Assembly: GCA_051004815.1 (NCBI GenBank)
Contig: JBPCJY010000242.1
Coordinates: 1-11,470, forward strand
Reading direction: 5' to 3'
Length of the DNA: 11,470 nt
From: JBBQXY01 sp051004815
GTDB lineage: Bacteria; Chloroflexota; Ktedonobacteria; Ktedonobacterales; Ktedonobacteraceae
The notes beneath the pieces were generated by a model. That model made no database searches. It was not told the DNA's origin and saw nothing but the letters and a program-made list of their open reading frames with translations. This document shows positions 1 through 6,993 of this stretch, piece after piece; positions within the stretch are counted from its first letter, which is position 1; each line of letters starts with the position of its first letter. Position numbers and translations under genes: made by a program.

Positions 1-87
1 CGTTGGGTCATACTCCTGATGGTAGTTCTTAGCTTTGGGTTGCTTGCACTGAGCATTGGGTCCGTTGCTCTCCTGGGCTGGCTCTAG
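1..87 (+). CDS. C-terminal end of an unknown membrane protein (partial)
   Basis: Frame 1 is open from the window edge to a TAG at 85-87 and gives 28 residues that are almost entirely hydrophobic (RWVILLMVVLSFGLLALSIG, then SVALLGWL), so this looks like a terminal transmembrane helix. The gene begins outside the window and its family cannot be identified. It converges on the nuo operon. The stop codon sits where the insertion-sequence remnant seems to begin, so the original C-terminus may have been longer and replaced by element sequence. That is inference from position only. Confidence 0.45.
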   Translation, partial: RWVILLMVVLSFGLLALSIGSVALLGWL

Positions 88-240
88 CCGCAGACGCGCG
101 AGCATCCCACAGCAGAGGCCATCCCAACCAGAGTGTGCCGCGCTCGGCTTGGTGACACGTGGCAGAACATGACGCCAGCTTCTCCCAGGATGTGTTCATC
201 AGCCCGGATGATCTTGGGTGTATGAAATAGTTGTAGGCAA
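88..240. other. Intergenic stretch, probably terminal part of a decayed insertion sequence
   Basis: No gene is supported here. The stretch lies directly downstream (minus strand) of the transposase remnant stop at 241-243 and reaches the stop codon of the left membrane-protein gene. Its likeliest identity is the 3' non-coding end of the same element. I could not find a convincing terminal inverted repeat or target duplication by eye. Confidence 0.3.
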
Positions 241-476
241 TCAGGCGGCATACTCCTCCCAGAAGGAGTCATAGGTTCCATTGAGAACGACGGTGCGGAG
301 AGGCAAGAGGGCATCGATACCCTCGGGAGTCCAGCGCATGCCACAGCGCTTGGCACGGGTACTGACGATGGTTTTGCAGGCGGCTTCCGCGATGCCACTG
401 CCGATAGCATGCCTTGGGCACGAAAGTCGGGATAGCGCATGCGCGCCGCATTGGTGGTAAAGTAAAATCGGAACTT
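241..476 (-). pseudogene. Transposase C-terminal remnant (ISKra4/ISLre2-like), frameshifted
   Basis: The minus strand encodes the end of a transposase in two frames. Positions 476 to about 411 read FYFTTNAARMRYPDFRAQG. After a shift around 408-413, another frame reads AIGSGIAEAACKTIVSTRAK, then CGMRWTPEGIDALLPLR and a Trp-rich end before the TGA at 241-243. The series YPxFRAQG, IGSGxxEAACK, RxKxxGMRW, LLxLR is typical of the C-terminal part of ISKra4-type transposases as I recall them. A single lost base explains the shift. Nothing upstream of 476 is transposase-like: a stop lies in frame at 477-479 and nuoN ends 13 nt away, so most of the element is deleted. The family name is from memory; that it is a broken transposase end is more secure. 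Confidence 0.7.
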
Positions 477-489
477 TCACGAGATGGCT

Positions 490-1938
490 TTAATGTGGAA
501 GCACTGCCGCCAATAGCGAAGAGGCGTGCGTTGCCAACAACACCCACGCTTGCGGTAAAGCTCCACTGATGAACGTGCCCACACCTAGCACAATAAGGAC
601 GAAGCGGAGGGCAGCTGGTTCGCGTTGCAAAGCTATGCCAGGCAAGGGCCGGAAATATATGGGTTCGAGTACGCGTGCGTAGTAGTAGAGCGAGACGGCA
701 ATATTCACTAGCATCACCATGGCTAACCAGGTCCAGCCAGCTCCAATAGCCGCTCCAAAGAGCATCGTTTTGCCGACGAAACCGCCGAAGGGTGGGAAGC
801 CAGCCAGTGAGAGCAGACAGATGGCCAGTACTGCCGCCGTGACGGGAAGACCTCGGCCCAGACCGGGGAGTTGGCGAATGTCATCGGAGTGGAGTTGACG
901 TTCTATCGCATCAACGGCTAAGAACGCGCCCAGGTTCATGAACAGGTAGACAGCGAGATAGAGCAGCATGCCAGGAACAGCGAGTACACTACGCTCAGCC
1001 GCAGCTACACCGACCAGCATATACCCCACCTGTCCAATTGACGAATAGGCCAACAGACGTTTGAGGCTCGTCTGCCGCAAGGCAAAGATGTTGCCTACCG
1101 TCATGGTGACTGCGGCGATAACGGCCATGATCTCCGCCCAATGTCCCATATTGTGGGGGAATGCGACCACCAGTGTGCGTAAGAGAATCGCCAGACCCGC
1201 CGCTTTAGGGCCGACGGAGAGAAAGCCGGCTATAGGTGTGGGCGCACCTTGATACACATCAGGGGCCCAGGTATGGAACGGTACCAACGTGACCTCAAAA
1301 CCGTAGCCCGCCAGCACGAGCAAGAAGGCTACGATGACGGTGACGACCGGCATCGCGGGCAGTTTGGTGGCCAGTTCTGGTAGGCGTAACGTACCGGTCA
1401 GGCCGAATAAGAGGACCATGCCGTAGATCATGACCGCGCCAACCGTTGCGGAGAAAAGAAACATTTTCAGAGCCGCCTCCGTTGCCAGGCGATTTTCCTT
1501 GGCGATGCCAACCAGGATATAGGAACTGACCGTCACCAGTTGGATGAAGAGGGCAATCAGCGCGAGGTCTTGGCTGGCAGCCAGGCCCATGATGCCGAGG
1601 CAGGTGAGCAGAAGAAGGGCGGGTACCTCGCCCTCGTGCGGTCTACCGCGAAAATGGCTCTGTGTTGCCAGCAAGACGAAGGCGGTGGAGGCGACGGCAA
1701 AGAGCTTGAAAAAGACGGCGAACTGGTCTACCGCGTAGGTAGCGAGAAAGATGGGCTGCGTGGCAAAAAAGAGCATTTGCACACTCTCAATGGCAACGGC
1801 AACCAGGCCCAACAGGGCTATCCATGTAGCGAGGTATTTTTGATTTTTCGGCAAAAATGGGCCCAGTGGCAGCAGAATCAATATCAATCCCGCCAGCGTC
1901 AGCTCCGGCACAATGGCCCATAGTTCCATACCGCCCAT
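490..1938 (-). CDS. nuoN: NADH dehydrogenase-like subunit N (antiporter-like membrane subunit)
   Basis: A 482-residue polytopic protein of normal NuoN length, one of the three antiporter-like subunits that carry protons in complex I. Family landmarks are VPFHTWAPDVYQGAPTPIAG (219-238), GPKAAG (243-248, Lys245), KRLLAYSSIGQVGYM (293-307) and AGFPPFGGFVGK (379-390, Lys390). Two normally conserved charges are changed: the TM5 Glu aligns with Gln133, and the TM7 Lys of the usual GFK motif is Glu215 (GYGFEVTLVPFH). The ATG lies 4 nt after the nuoM stop, with AAAGGA inside the nuoM end as ribosome site; a second ATG three codons in is possible. Last gene of the operon. No terminator hairpin follows; the transposase remnant begins 13 nt after its stop. 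Confidence 0.95.
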   Translation of the reverse strand: MGGMELWAIVPELTLAGLILILLPLGPFLPKNQKYLATWIALLGLVAVAIESVQMLFFATQPIFLATYAVDQFAVFFKLFAVASTAFVLLATQSHFRGRPHEGEVPALLLLTCLGIMGLAASQDLALIALFIQLVTVSSYILVGIAKENRLATEAALKMFLFSATVGAVMIYGMVLLFGLTGTLRLPELATKLPAMPVVTVIVAFLLVLAGYGFEVTLVPFHTWAPDVYQGAPTPIAGFLSVGPKAAGLAILLRTLVVAFPHNMGHWAEIMAVIAAVTMTVGNIFALRQTSLKRLLAYSSIGQVGYMLVGVAAAERSVLAVPGMLLYLAVYLFMNLGAFLAVDAIERQLHSDDIRQLPGLGRGLPVTAAVLAICLLSLAGFPPFGGFVGKTMLFGAAIGAGWTWLAMVMLVNIAVSLYYYARVLEPIYFRPLPGIALQREPAALRFVLIVLGVGTFISGALPQAWVLLATHASSLLAAVLPH

Positions 1939-1942
1939 AGGC

Positions 1943-3433
1943 TCACCGTCCTTTCAGGAGTATGCCAAGTACTCCACTATGCAAGGCCGCGCTGATGCTC
2001 TGTACCAGGGGGCCTGGGAAAATGCCCAGCAGAAGAATGAATGCCACTAACGGCAGAAGTGTTGCCAGTTCCCGTCTCGATAATTGCGACAACTTCATCG
2101 ATTCAGGAGACACTTTGCCAAGTAGGATGCGTTGGAGGGTCCAGAGAAACATGGCGGTGGTGACCAGGATACCAAGCAACATGCCAAATGCGGCCCAACG
2201 ATACGTACCAAGCGTGCCAAGGACAATCTGTACCTCGGCGGCGAAATCCGCCAGTGCTGGGAGTCCGAGCGAGGCAAACATGGCAAAGACCAGGAGGGAG
2301 CCGTAGAGCGGCAGTGCGGACCAGATGCCCGACATGCGGCCAATCTCGCGTGTTCCCGTGCGGTCGGCAAGCATGCCGACGAGAAAGAAGAGGGCACCGG
2401 TAATCAGGCCGTGTGCCACTAATTGATAGGTCGCCCCCGTCGCTGCGGCCAGGCGGTCGGCAGGGTTGGCATAAGCGGCGGCGGCAACGGCGATGCCCAG
2501 CAGCACATAGCCCATATGATTGACGCTGCTATAGGCAATCATGCGTTTGAAGTCTGTCTGTGCCATCGCCACCGCGGCCCCATAAATGGCCGAGACGACA
2601 GCGACGGCAGCAATGGGCACGGCCCAGGCACTGAAGGCATCAGGGACCGTGGGGAGGGCCAAACGCAGCAGGCCATAGCCGCCAAGCTTCAAGAGCAGGC
2701 CAGCCAGGACGACGCTTCCTTCTGTTGGCGCGCTCGTATGGGCATCAGGAAGCCAGGAATGCAAGGGGATAACCGGCAACTTGATCCCAAAGCCGATGAG
2801 GAATCCCAGTAATACCAGAAAGGCCCCCATGCTTGTCCCCGCAAACGGATGGGCCGCAATAATCGTTGGTAAGTCGAACGTATGCGGATTCGTGCCCAAA
2901 TAGAGCGCGAGAATGGAGAGCAGCACTGCCAGGCTCCCAACACGGGTATAGAGGAAGTATTTCAGTGCCGACTCAACGCGTCGCTCGTGGCCCCATAGCC
3001 CGATGATAAAGTACATCGGCACCAGGGCGACCTCAAAAAAGAAGTAGAAGAGCAGCAAATCCATCGTGCTAAAGAAACCGAGCAAACCGGCTTCCATCAC
3101 GAGGTACAGCGCAAAATATTCTCGCGCGTCCCTCTCTTGCCTCCAGGCATACAGCAAGGCCAGGAATGTCAGGAGAGTGGTGAGCAGTATGAGTGGAAAC
3201 GATAATCCGTCAATGCCAAGATGATAGCTTGCTCCGAGCGAGGGTATCCATGGGATATACTCCTCGAACTGGAGCGCACCGGAGCTCCAGTTAAAGCGCA
3301 CGGCCATGACGATACCTACGATCAGCACAGCCGCACTGGTAATCACAGCGATCCAGCGCCATAGAGCGGCATTGGGAAGCAGATACAGTGCGAGAACGCC
3401 CACGAGGGGCAGAAATATGATAATTGAAAGCAT
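1943..3433 (-). CDS. nuoM: NADH dehydrogenase-like subunit M (antiporter-like membrane subunit)
   Basis: A 496-residue membrane protein of usual NuoM length. The proton-path residues of the family are present: TM5 Glu134 in FFFEVALVPMYFIIGLWG, TM7 Lys218 in GFGIKLPVIPLHSWLPDAH, Lys249 in LAGLLLKLGGYG, His341 in VAHGLITGALFFLVG and a TM12 acidic residue, Glu400, in SLGLPALADFAAEV. The last motif departs slightly from the common GLPGxxGF form. Start is ATG with AAGAGGTGA seven nt upstream, 13 nt after the nuoL stop, the widest gap between nuoA and nuoN. It should form the middle channel between L and N, and unlike N it looks fully competent for ion conduction. Confidence 0.97.
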   Translation of the reverse strand: MLSIIIFLPLVGVLALYLLPNAALWRWIAVITSAAVLIVGIVMAVRFNWSSGALQFEEYIPWIPSLGASYHLGIDGLSFPLILLTTLLTFLALLYAWRQERDAREYFALYLVMEAGLLGFFSTMDLLLFYFFFEVALVPMYFIIGLWGHERRVESALKYFLYTRVGSLAVLLSILALYLGTNPHTFDLPTIIAAHPFAGTSMGAFLVLLGFLIGFGIKLPVIPLHSWLPDAHTSAPTEGSVVLAGLLLKLGGYGLLRLALPTVPDAFSAWAVPIAAVAVVSAIYGAAVAMAQTDFKRMIAYSSVNHMGYVLLGIAVAAAAYANPADRLAAATGATYQLVAHGLITGALFFLVGMLADRTGTREIGRMSGIWSALPLYGSLLVFAMFASLGLPALADFAAEVQIVLGTLGTYRWAAFGMLLGILVTTAMFLWTLQRILLGKVSPESMKLSQLSRRELATLLPLVAFILLLGIFPGPLVQSISAALHSGVLGILLKGR

Positions 3434-3446
3434 GACACGTCACCTC

Positions 3447-5360
3447 TTAGCGCACGAAAGTAGCCACCACAGCTACCGCTATCACACCCAGGCCCCACAG
3501 AAAAACCACGAGCAGGTAATTCTCAATACGGCCCGTCTGAAAAGCCCTCACTCGTTGGCCCAGCGCAAGAATACCTTGCCCCATATCGTCTATTGTCTCA
3601 TCAATGCGGCGCACATCGAAACGCCCGCTCGCTCGCACAAGCGCAAGCGTCGCATGTGTTATGAGTCCCGCAAAGCCATCAAAGACGACATGGTCAAAGA
3701 TGGCTATTCTTTGTACCAACCAGACCCCGCCTCGTGCCAACAGGGAGTAGAGTAACTTGAGGCCAAATTCACTGCTGAACAAGAGCATAACAGGTTTCAA
3801 TACAGGCCATTCGACGAGCGTCGGCCACATATGTCGTGCATATAATCCAAAGGCTACTCCGAGCACGGCGATACTCAGCGTGATGATTGTTGCGGTTGGA
3901 ACATCTGGTGCAGCTACTCCGAGCAGCCGGGCAAGTGGTTGTCCCAAAATGGCGGCATTGGCGAGCAGCACTAGCGGTATCAGTAGTGCCATGATGAGCA
4001 AAGGAATCAACAACCCTTTTCGTGCCTCGTGTGCATGGTCGGCTGGTTCAGATGGCACACCGAGAAACGCCACGCCAAAGAGACGCGCACTGTATAAGGC
4101 CGTGAGTAAACTCGCGAGCAGTGTGACGACAAAGAGCAAGCCATTACTCTGCGCCGCCGCGGCCAGGACCGGGTCTTTGGGGGGCAGCGCAAGCGTGACG
4201 GGCAACCCTGCGAGCGCGGCGGCACTGATGCCAAAAGCGATGGCGGTCAACGGCATTCGGCGTGCCAGCCCCCCCATGCGTGCGTAGGCAGTACCATCGA
4301 CCGCCCGATCGACAGCACCCGCACCAAGGAACAGGGTCGCTTTATAGAATGCCTGCGCGACCAATAACAACACCCCTGCCAGCAGACTGCCTGAGCCTAA
4401 ACCAACGAACATTAACCCGATCTGGCTCATTGTCGAGTAGGCCAGAGTGCGCTTGATATCGGCCTCCACCAGAGCAGCCGCGCCACCTAGCAGCGCGGTA
4501 ATCACCCCTACCCACGCGACAACATGGAGGGCAGGGCCAGCCGCTGCAAAGAGCGGATACAGTCGCGCCACCAGAAACACTCCGGCCGCGACCATGGTTG
4601 CTGAGTGCAACAGGGCCGAAACAGGAGTAGGCCCAAGCATGGCATCCGGTAACCATCCCTGCCACGGAAATTGGGCGGATTTGCCAGACGCACCCGCAAA
4701 GAGGAGCAGTGCGATTGCCAGTAGGAGACCAGGAGCAATGTGTCCATCGGTGGCGGCTGCAAGGATACTGGCGATTTGCCCATTGCCGACAATGCCAATG
4801 AGCAGGAGGACACCGGCAAAGAAGAACAGGTCGGCGAAACGGGTGAGGAAGAAGGCCTTTGAAGCGGCAGCAGGTGCGCCTGTGCGCTCGAACCAGAAGC
4901 CGATGAGTAAATAGGAGCAGAGACCAACCAGTTCCCAGGCGATAAAGAGCGTGATGAGATCAGAGGCAAGCACCAACGTCAACATAGAGGCGGTGAACAA
5001 GCTGAACTCGGCGAAAAAGCGACCACGCCGCGCATCCTCTGCCATATACGTCACAGCGTAGATGAAAACGATGAGTCCAACGATGGAGACCAGCGTCGCC
5101 ATCAGGGCACTGAGCGGATCGAGCCAGAGCGCGAGCGTCAGTTGACGGCCACCGACAGAGAGCCATGGCATCGAAACGAGCACGCGTTTGCCTTGCGTAA
5201 CAGCAATGAGACCAGCGATTGAGACGATAGCTGCTCCAGCCATCGCGGCAACCGCAAGTCCTGCTGCCAATCGCCCGTAGCGCGATAAGCCCATTGCCAG
5301 CAGCGCGAAGATGGCAAGAGGCAGTAGGGGTGCTAACCAGAAGAAAGATGTCCCGCTCAC
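3447..5360 (-). CDS. nuoL: NADH dehydrogenase-like subunit L (distal antiporter-like subunit)
   Basis: A 637-residue protein of full NuoL length, including the C-terminal lateral-helix region and a final membrane segment (about 610-637). Channel residues kept: Glu143 (FIAWELVGLCSYLLIGFW), Lys227 (GKSAQFPWQGWLPDA), His252 (GPTPVSALLHSATMVAAG), Lys340 (QAFYKATLFLGAG), Lys395-Asp396 (LPPKDPVLAA). The His of the usual THAFFKA motif is Gln336. It starts with GTG at 5360; the GTGA overlaps the nuoK stop by 3 nt, implying translational coupling. MrpA and hydrogenase-4-type homologues share this fold, but the nuo gene order decides for NuoL. Confidence 0.96.
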   Translation of the reverse strand: MSGTSFFWLAPLLPLAIFALLAMGLSRYGRLAAGLAVAAMAGAAIVSIAGLIAVTQGKRVLVSMPWLSVGGRQLTLALWLDPLSALMATLVSIVGLIVFIYAVTYMAEDARRGRFFAEFSLFTASMLTLVLASDLITLFIAWELVGLCSYLLIGFWFERTGAPAAASKAFFLTRFADLFFFAGVLLLIGIVGNGQIASILAAATDGHIAPGLLLAIALLLFAGASGKSAQFPWQGWLPDAMLGPTPVSALLHSATMVAAGVFLVARLYPLFAAAGPALHVVAWVGVITALLGGAAALVEADIKRTLAYSTMSQIGLMFVGLGSGSLLAGVLLLVAQAFYKATLFLGAGAVDRAVDGTAYARMGGLARRMPLTAIAFGISAAALAGLPVTLALPPKDPVLAAAAQSNGLLFVVTLLASLLTALYSARLFGVAFLGVPSEPADHAHEARKGLLIPLLIMALLIPLVLLANAAILGQPLARLLGVAAPDVPTATIITLSIAVLGVAFGLYARHMWPTLVEWPVLKPVMLLFSSEFGLKLLYSLLARGGVWLVQRIAIFDHVVFDGFAGLITHATLALVRASGRFDVRRIDETIDDMGQGILALGQRVRAFQTGRIENYLLVVFLWGLGVIAVAVVATFVR

Positions 5361-5671
5361 AGCTTCAAATCCTTTACCGCGTCCACATTCGCGTTACCGC
5401 GCTGGCGAAACACGAGCAGAACCAAACCCAGCCCAGCCGCCATCTCGACCGCGGCAATCGTGAAAATGATAATCACAAAGACCTGTGCGTCGTAGTTGTC
5501 TGGCTTCACAAAACGCCAGAAAGCTACCAATGTGAGTATGCAGGCATTGAGGATAATCTCAATGCTCATCAAAACCATAAGCGCATTGCGCTGCGACAGG
5601 ACACCGGCGACACCGATGCCGAAGAGCAATGCACCAACAATGAGATAGGGTACCAAGCCCGGCCCGCTCAT
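5357..5671 (-). CDS. nuoK: NADH dehydrogenase-like subunit K
   Basis: A 104-residue three-helix subunit of normal size (MrpC-like fold) that links the E-channel near NuoH/NuoJ to the antiporter-like chain. Both buried glutamates are present: Glu38 in MSIEIILNA and Glu76 in TIAAVEMAAGLGLVLL. The frame stays open 27 codons further upstream, but the ATG at 5671 is chosen because AAGGAGGTG sits five nt before it and the family begins with a short N-terminus (MSGPGLVPYLIVG). The upstream part overlaps the end of nuoJ in another frame. ATGA overlap with the nuoJ stop. The C-terminal tail of about 18 residues after the last helix is slightly long. Confidence 0.96.
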   Translation of the reverse strand: MSGPGLVPYLIVGALLFGIGVAGVLSQRNALMVLMSIEIILNACILTLVAFWRFVKPDNYDAQVFVIIIFTIAAVEMAAGLGLVLLVFRQRGNANVDAVKDLKL

Positions 5672-6993
5672 GAAGCACCTCCTTGCTCGTGCTGACTCCT
5701 TGAGACAACCGTATCTTCGACCAGTATCAAGTTCATACCGCACCCGGGGCAATTTCCTGGTTGCGTTTGACGTACCTCAGGATGCATGGGACAGGTATAG
5801 ATCTGCTTCTCAGCCTCAGTTTTCTCAGGAGCATTCGTCTCAACCGTATTCTGTCGCTCTTTCTGTTCTCCCTGTTGCGTTGTAGTGCTACGTTCGCGTT
5901 TTGCGAAAAGCACGGCACCCGCGATCCCTGCGAGAATGAGAAAGGCCGCGCCCTCGAAAGCAATCATGTAACGCGAGAGCAGCAATTCACCCACGGCAGT
6001 CGTCGCATCCTGGGTTGGGCCACCTTGCACAACAGGCCAGGATGTTTGCACAATCAACACCACTAACAACAAGGCGGAAGCGATACCCAGAGCAATCGCC
6101 CACGGGAGTTGCGCGGTAGACATCGCCATATCCACCATCATCTGGTAGTTTTGCCGCGGCGTCATGCCCGACATATTCATATCTCCGCTTGACATGTCCA
6201 TCTCACTGCTAGATGTGCTCAAATCATGGCCTGACATGTTCGTGTCCATAGTGCCCATACCATCGCTGTGCATCTCCATCGGCAGAGCGTGATCGCTCTC
6301 GCCATCCATCTGCATCATAGCGTGCGGTATAGCCATAGCATCAGCAGGCATAGCTTCCATCTCCATACCTTGTTGCCCATTAGCAGCAGCGGTATCATTC
6401 ACTGGAAGCAGCGTCATGCCGCATTTTGGACAATTTCCAGGTGCATGCTCTCGTACCTCAGGATGTATAGGGCAGGTATGCATGCTCGCTTGTGCCGTAC
6501 TGTCCTGGGCATCCTGTCTATCATCAGTTTCTGCCCGAGGAATGAGCGTCATGCCGCACTTCGGACAGGCGCTTGGATTGGGCGAGCTGACCTCTGGATG
6601 CATCGGGCACGTCCAATCGGTTGGTTGTGCTGATTTTTTCGCGGCGGGTTCGTCCGCTGGCGGCTTGCCACGGGGCATGTGCATAGAGAAGGCACCTGGG
6701 CCAGGCATATGCATATCGCGCTTCATGCCCCACATCATTTCGCCACCGGGGTCCATCATCATCATGACCATAAAGAGGACCATGACCAGCATACCACCCA
6801 CGTTCATCATGATCTGGATAGCGGCGATCAAATCGGCATCCAGGAGAATAAACAGACCAGCCAGAGCGACAAAGCTTGCCATCAGGGCCAGCCCCGCACG
6901 ATACATGCTCATGGTGAGGATCATGCTTGCCGCCATGATGAGAACAACTGCGGAGAGCGCGATAAAAATGACCCATTCAATCAAACCGTTCAT
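5668..6993 (-). CDS. nuoJ: NuoJ-like subunit with three heavy-metal-binding modules and a Met/His-rich insert
   Basis: At 441 residues this is more than twice a usual NuoJ (about 165-220). Helices 1-3 (about 1-80) and 4-5 (about 296-316 and 338-364, with VGELLLSRYMIAFEGAAFLI) are recognisably NuoJ. Between TM3 and TM4 lie about 215 extra residues: a metal module at 127-153 (CPMHPE, CPKCGM), another at 173-197 (CPIHPE, CPKCGM), and a Met/His-rich stretch at 210-293. A third module (399-425; CPMHPE, CPGCGM) ends the protein. The insert and the tail are separated by two helices, so they face the same side; by E. coli NuoJ topology, the cytoplasm. The TM3 signature normally VYVGAI is MNVGGM, with the conserved Tyr replaced by Asn64. 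Start: ATG at 6993 with GGGAGGG five nt upstream, sharing one base with the nuoH stop; the longer 7074 start lies inside nuoH and lacks homology. Likely copper or another soft metal ligand; metal identity is inference. Confidence 0.93.
   Translation of the reverse strand: MNGLIEWVIFIALSAVVLIMAASMILTMSMYRAGLALMASFVALAGLFILLDADLIAAIQIMMNVGGMLVMVLFMVMMMMDPGGEMMWGMKRDMHMPGPGAFSMHMPRGKPPADEPAAKKSAQPTDWTCPMHPEVSSPNPSACPKCGMTLIPRAETDDRQDAQDSTAQASMHTCPIHPEVREHAPGNCPKCGMTLLPVNDTAAANGQQGMEMEAMPADAMAIPHAMMQMDGESDHALPMEMHSDGMGTMDTNMSGHDLSTSSSEMDMSSGDMNMSGMTPRQNYQMMVDMAMSTAQLPWAIALGIASALLLVVLIVQTSWPVVQGGPTQDATTAVGELLLSRYMIAFEGAAFLILAGIAGAVLFAKRERSTTTQQGEQKERQNTVETNAPEKTEAEKQIYTCPMHPEVRQTQPGNCPGCGMNLILVEDTVVSRSQHEQGGAS
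5719..5799 (-). other. C-terminal heavy-metal-binding module of NuoJ
   Basis: NuoJ residues 399-425 read YTCPMHPEV, PGNCPGCGMNL: the third copy of the module. It is separated from the last helix by a charged, Gln/Glu/Lys-rich linker of about 30 residues. Confidence 0.9.
6115..6366 (-). other. Met/His-rich low-complexity stretch inside NuoJ
   Basis: NuoJ residues 210-293 are dominated by Met, His, Asp and Ser, with repeated MxM, MxxM and HxM spacings such as MEMEAMPADAMA, MMQMDGESDHALPMEMHSDG and MDMSSGDMNMSGM. This composition is typical of copper-handling proteins (PcoA/CopA- or CusF-like Met motifs). The stretch joins the second metal module to TM4. Confidence 0.8.
6403..6615 (-). other. 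Two tandem heavy-metal-binding modules inside NuoJ
   Basis: Residues 127-153 and 173-197 of NuoJ each follow the pattern TCPxHPEV, 8-9 residues, CPKCGMTL, as in the heavy-metal-binding domain seen at the ends of copper P-type ATPases and CusB-like efflux proteins. Each supplies Cys, His and a CxxC pair as possible ligands. The two copies differ clearly at the protein level (SSPNPSA versus REHAPGN between the halves), so this is not a very recent DNA duplication. Confidence 0.9.

Noticed and set aside
490..5671. Mrp-type Na+/H+ antiporter operon
   Set aside because: The presence of NuoA, NuoH, NuoJ and NuoD-like genes in complex I order excludes a plain Mrp operon.
5672..5752. Longer N-terminus for NuoK (ATG at 5752)
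   Set aside because: The extra 27 residues overlap the end of nuoJ in another frame and lack family similarity, whereas the ATG at 5671 has AAGGAGGTG at ideal spacing.
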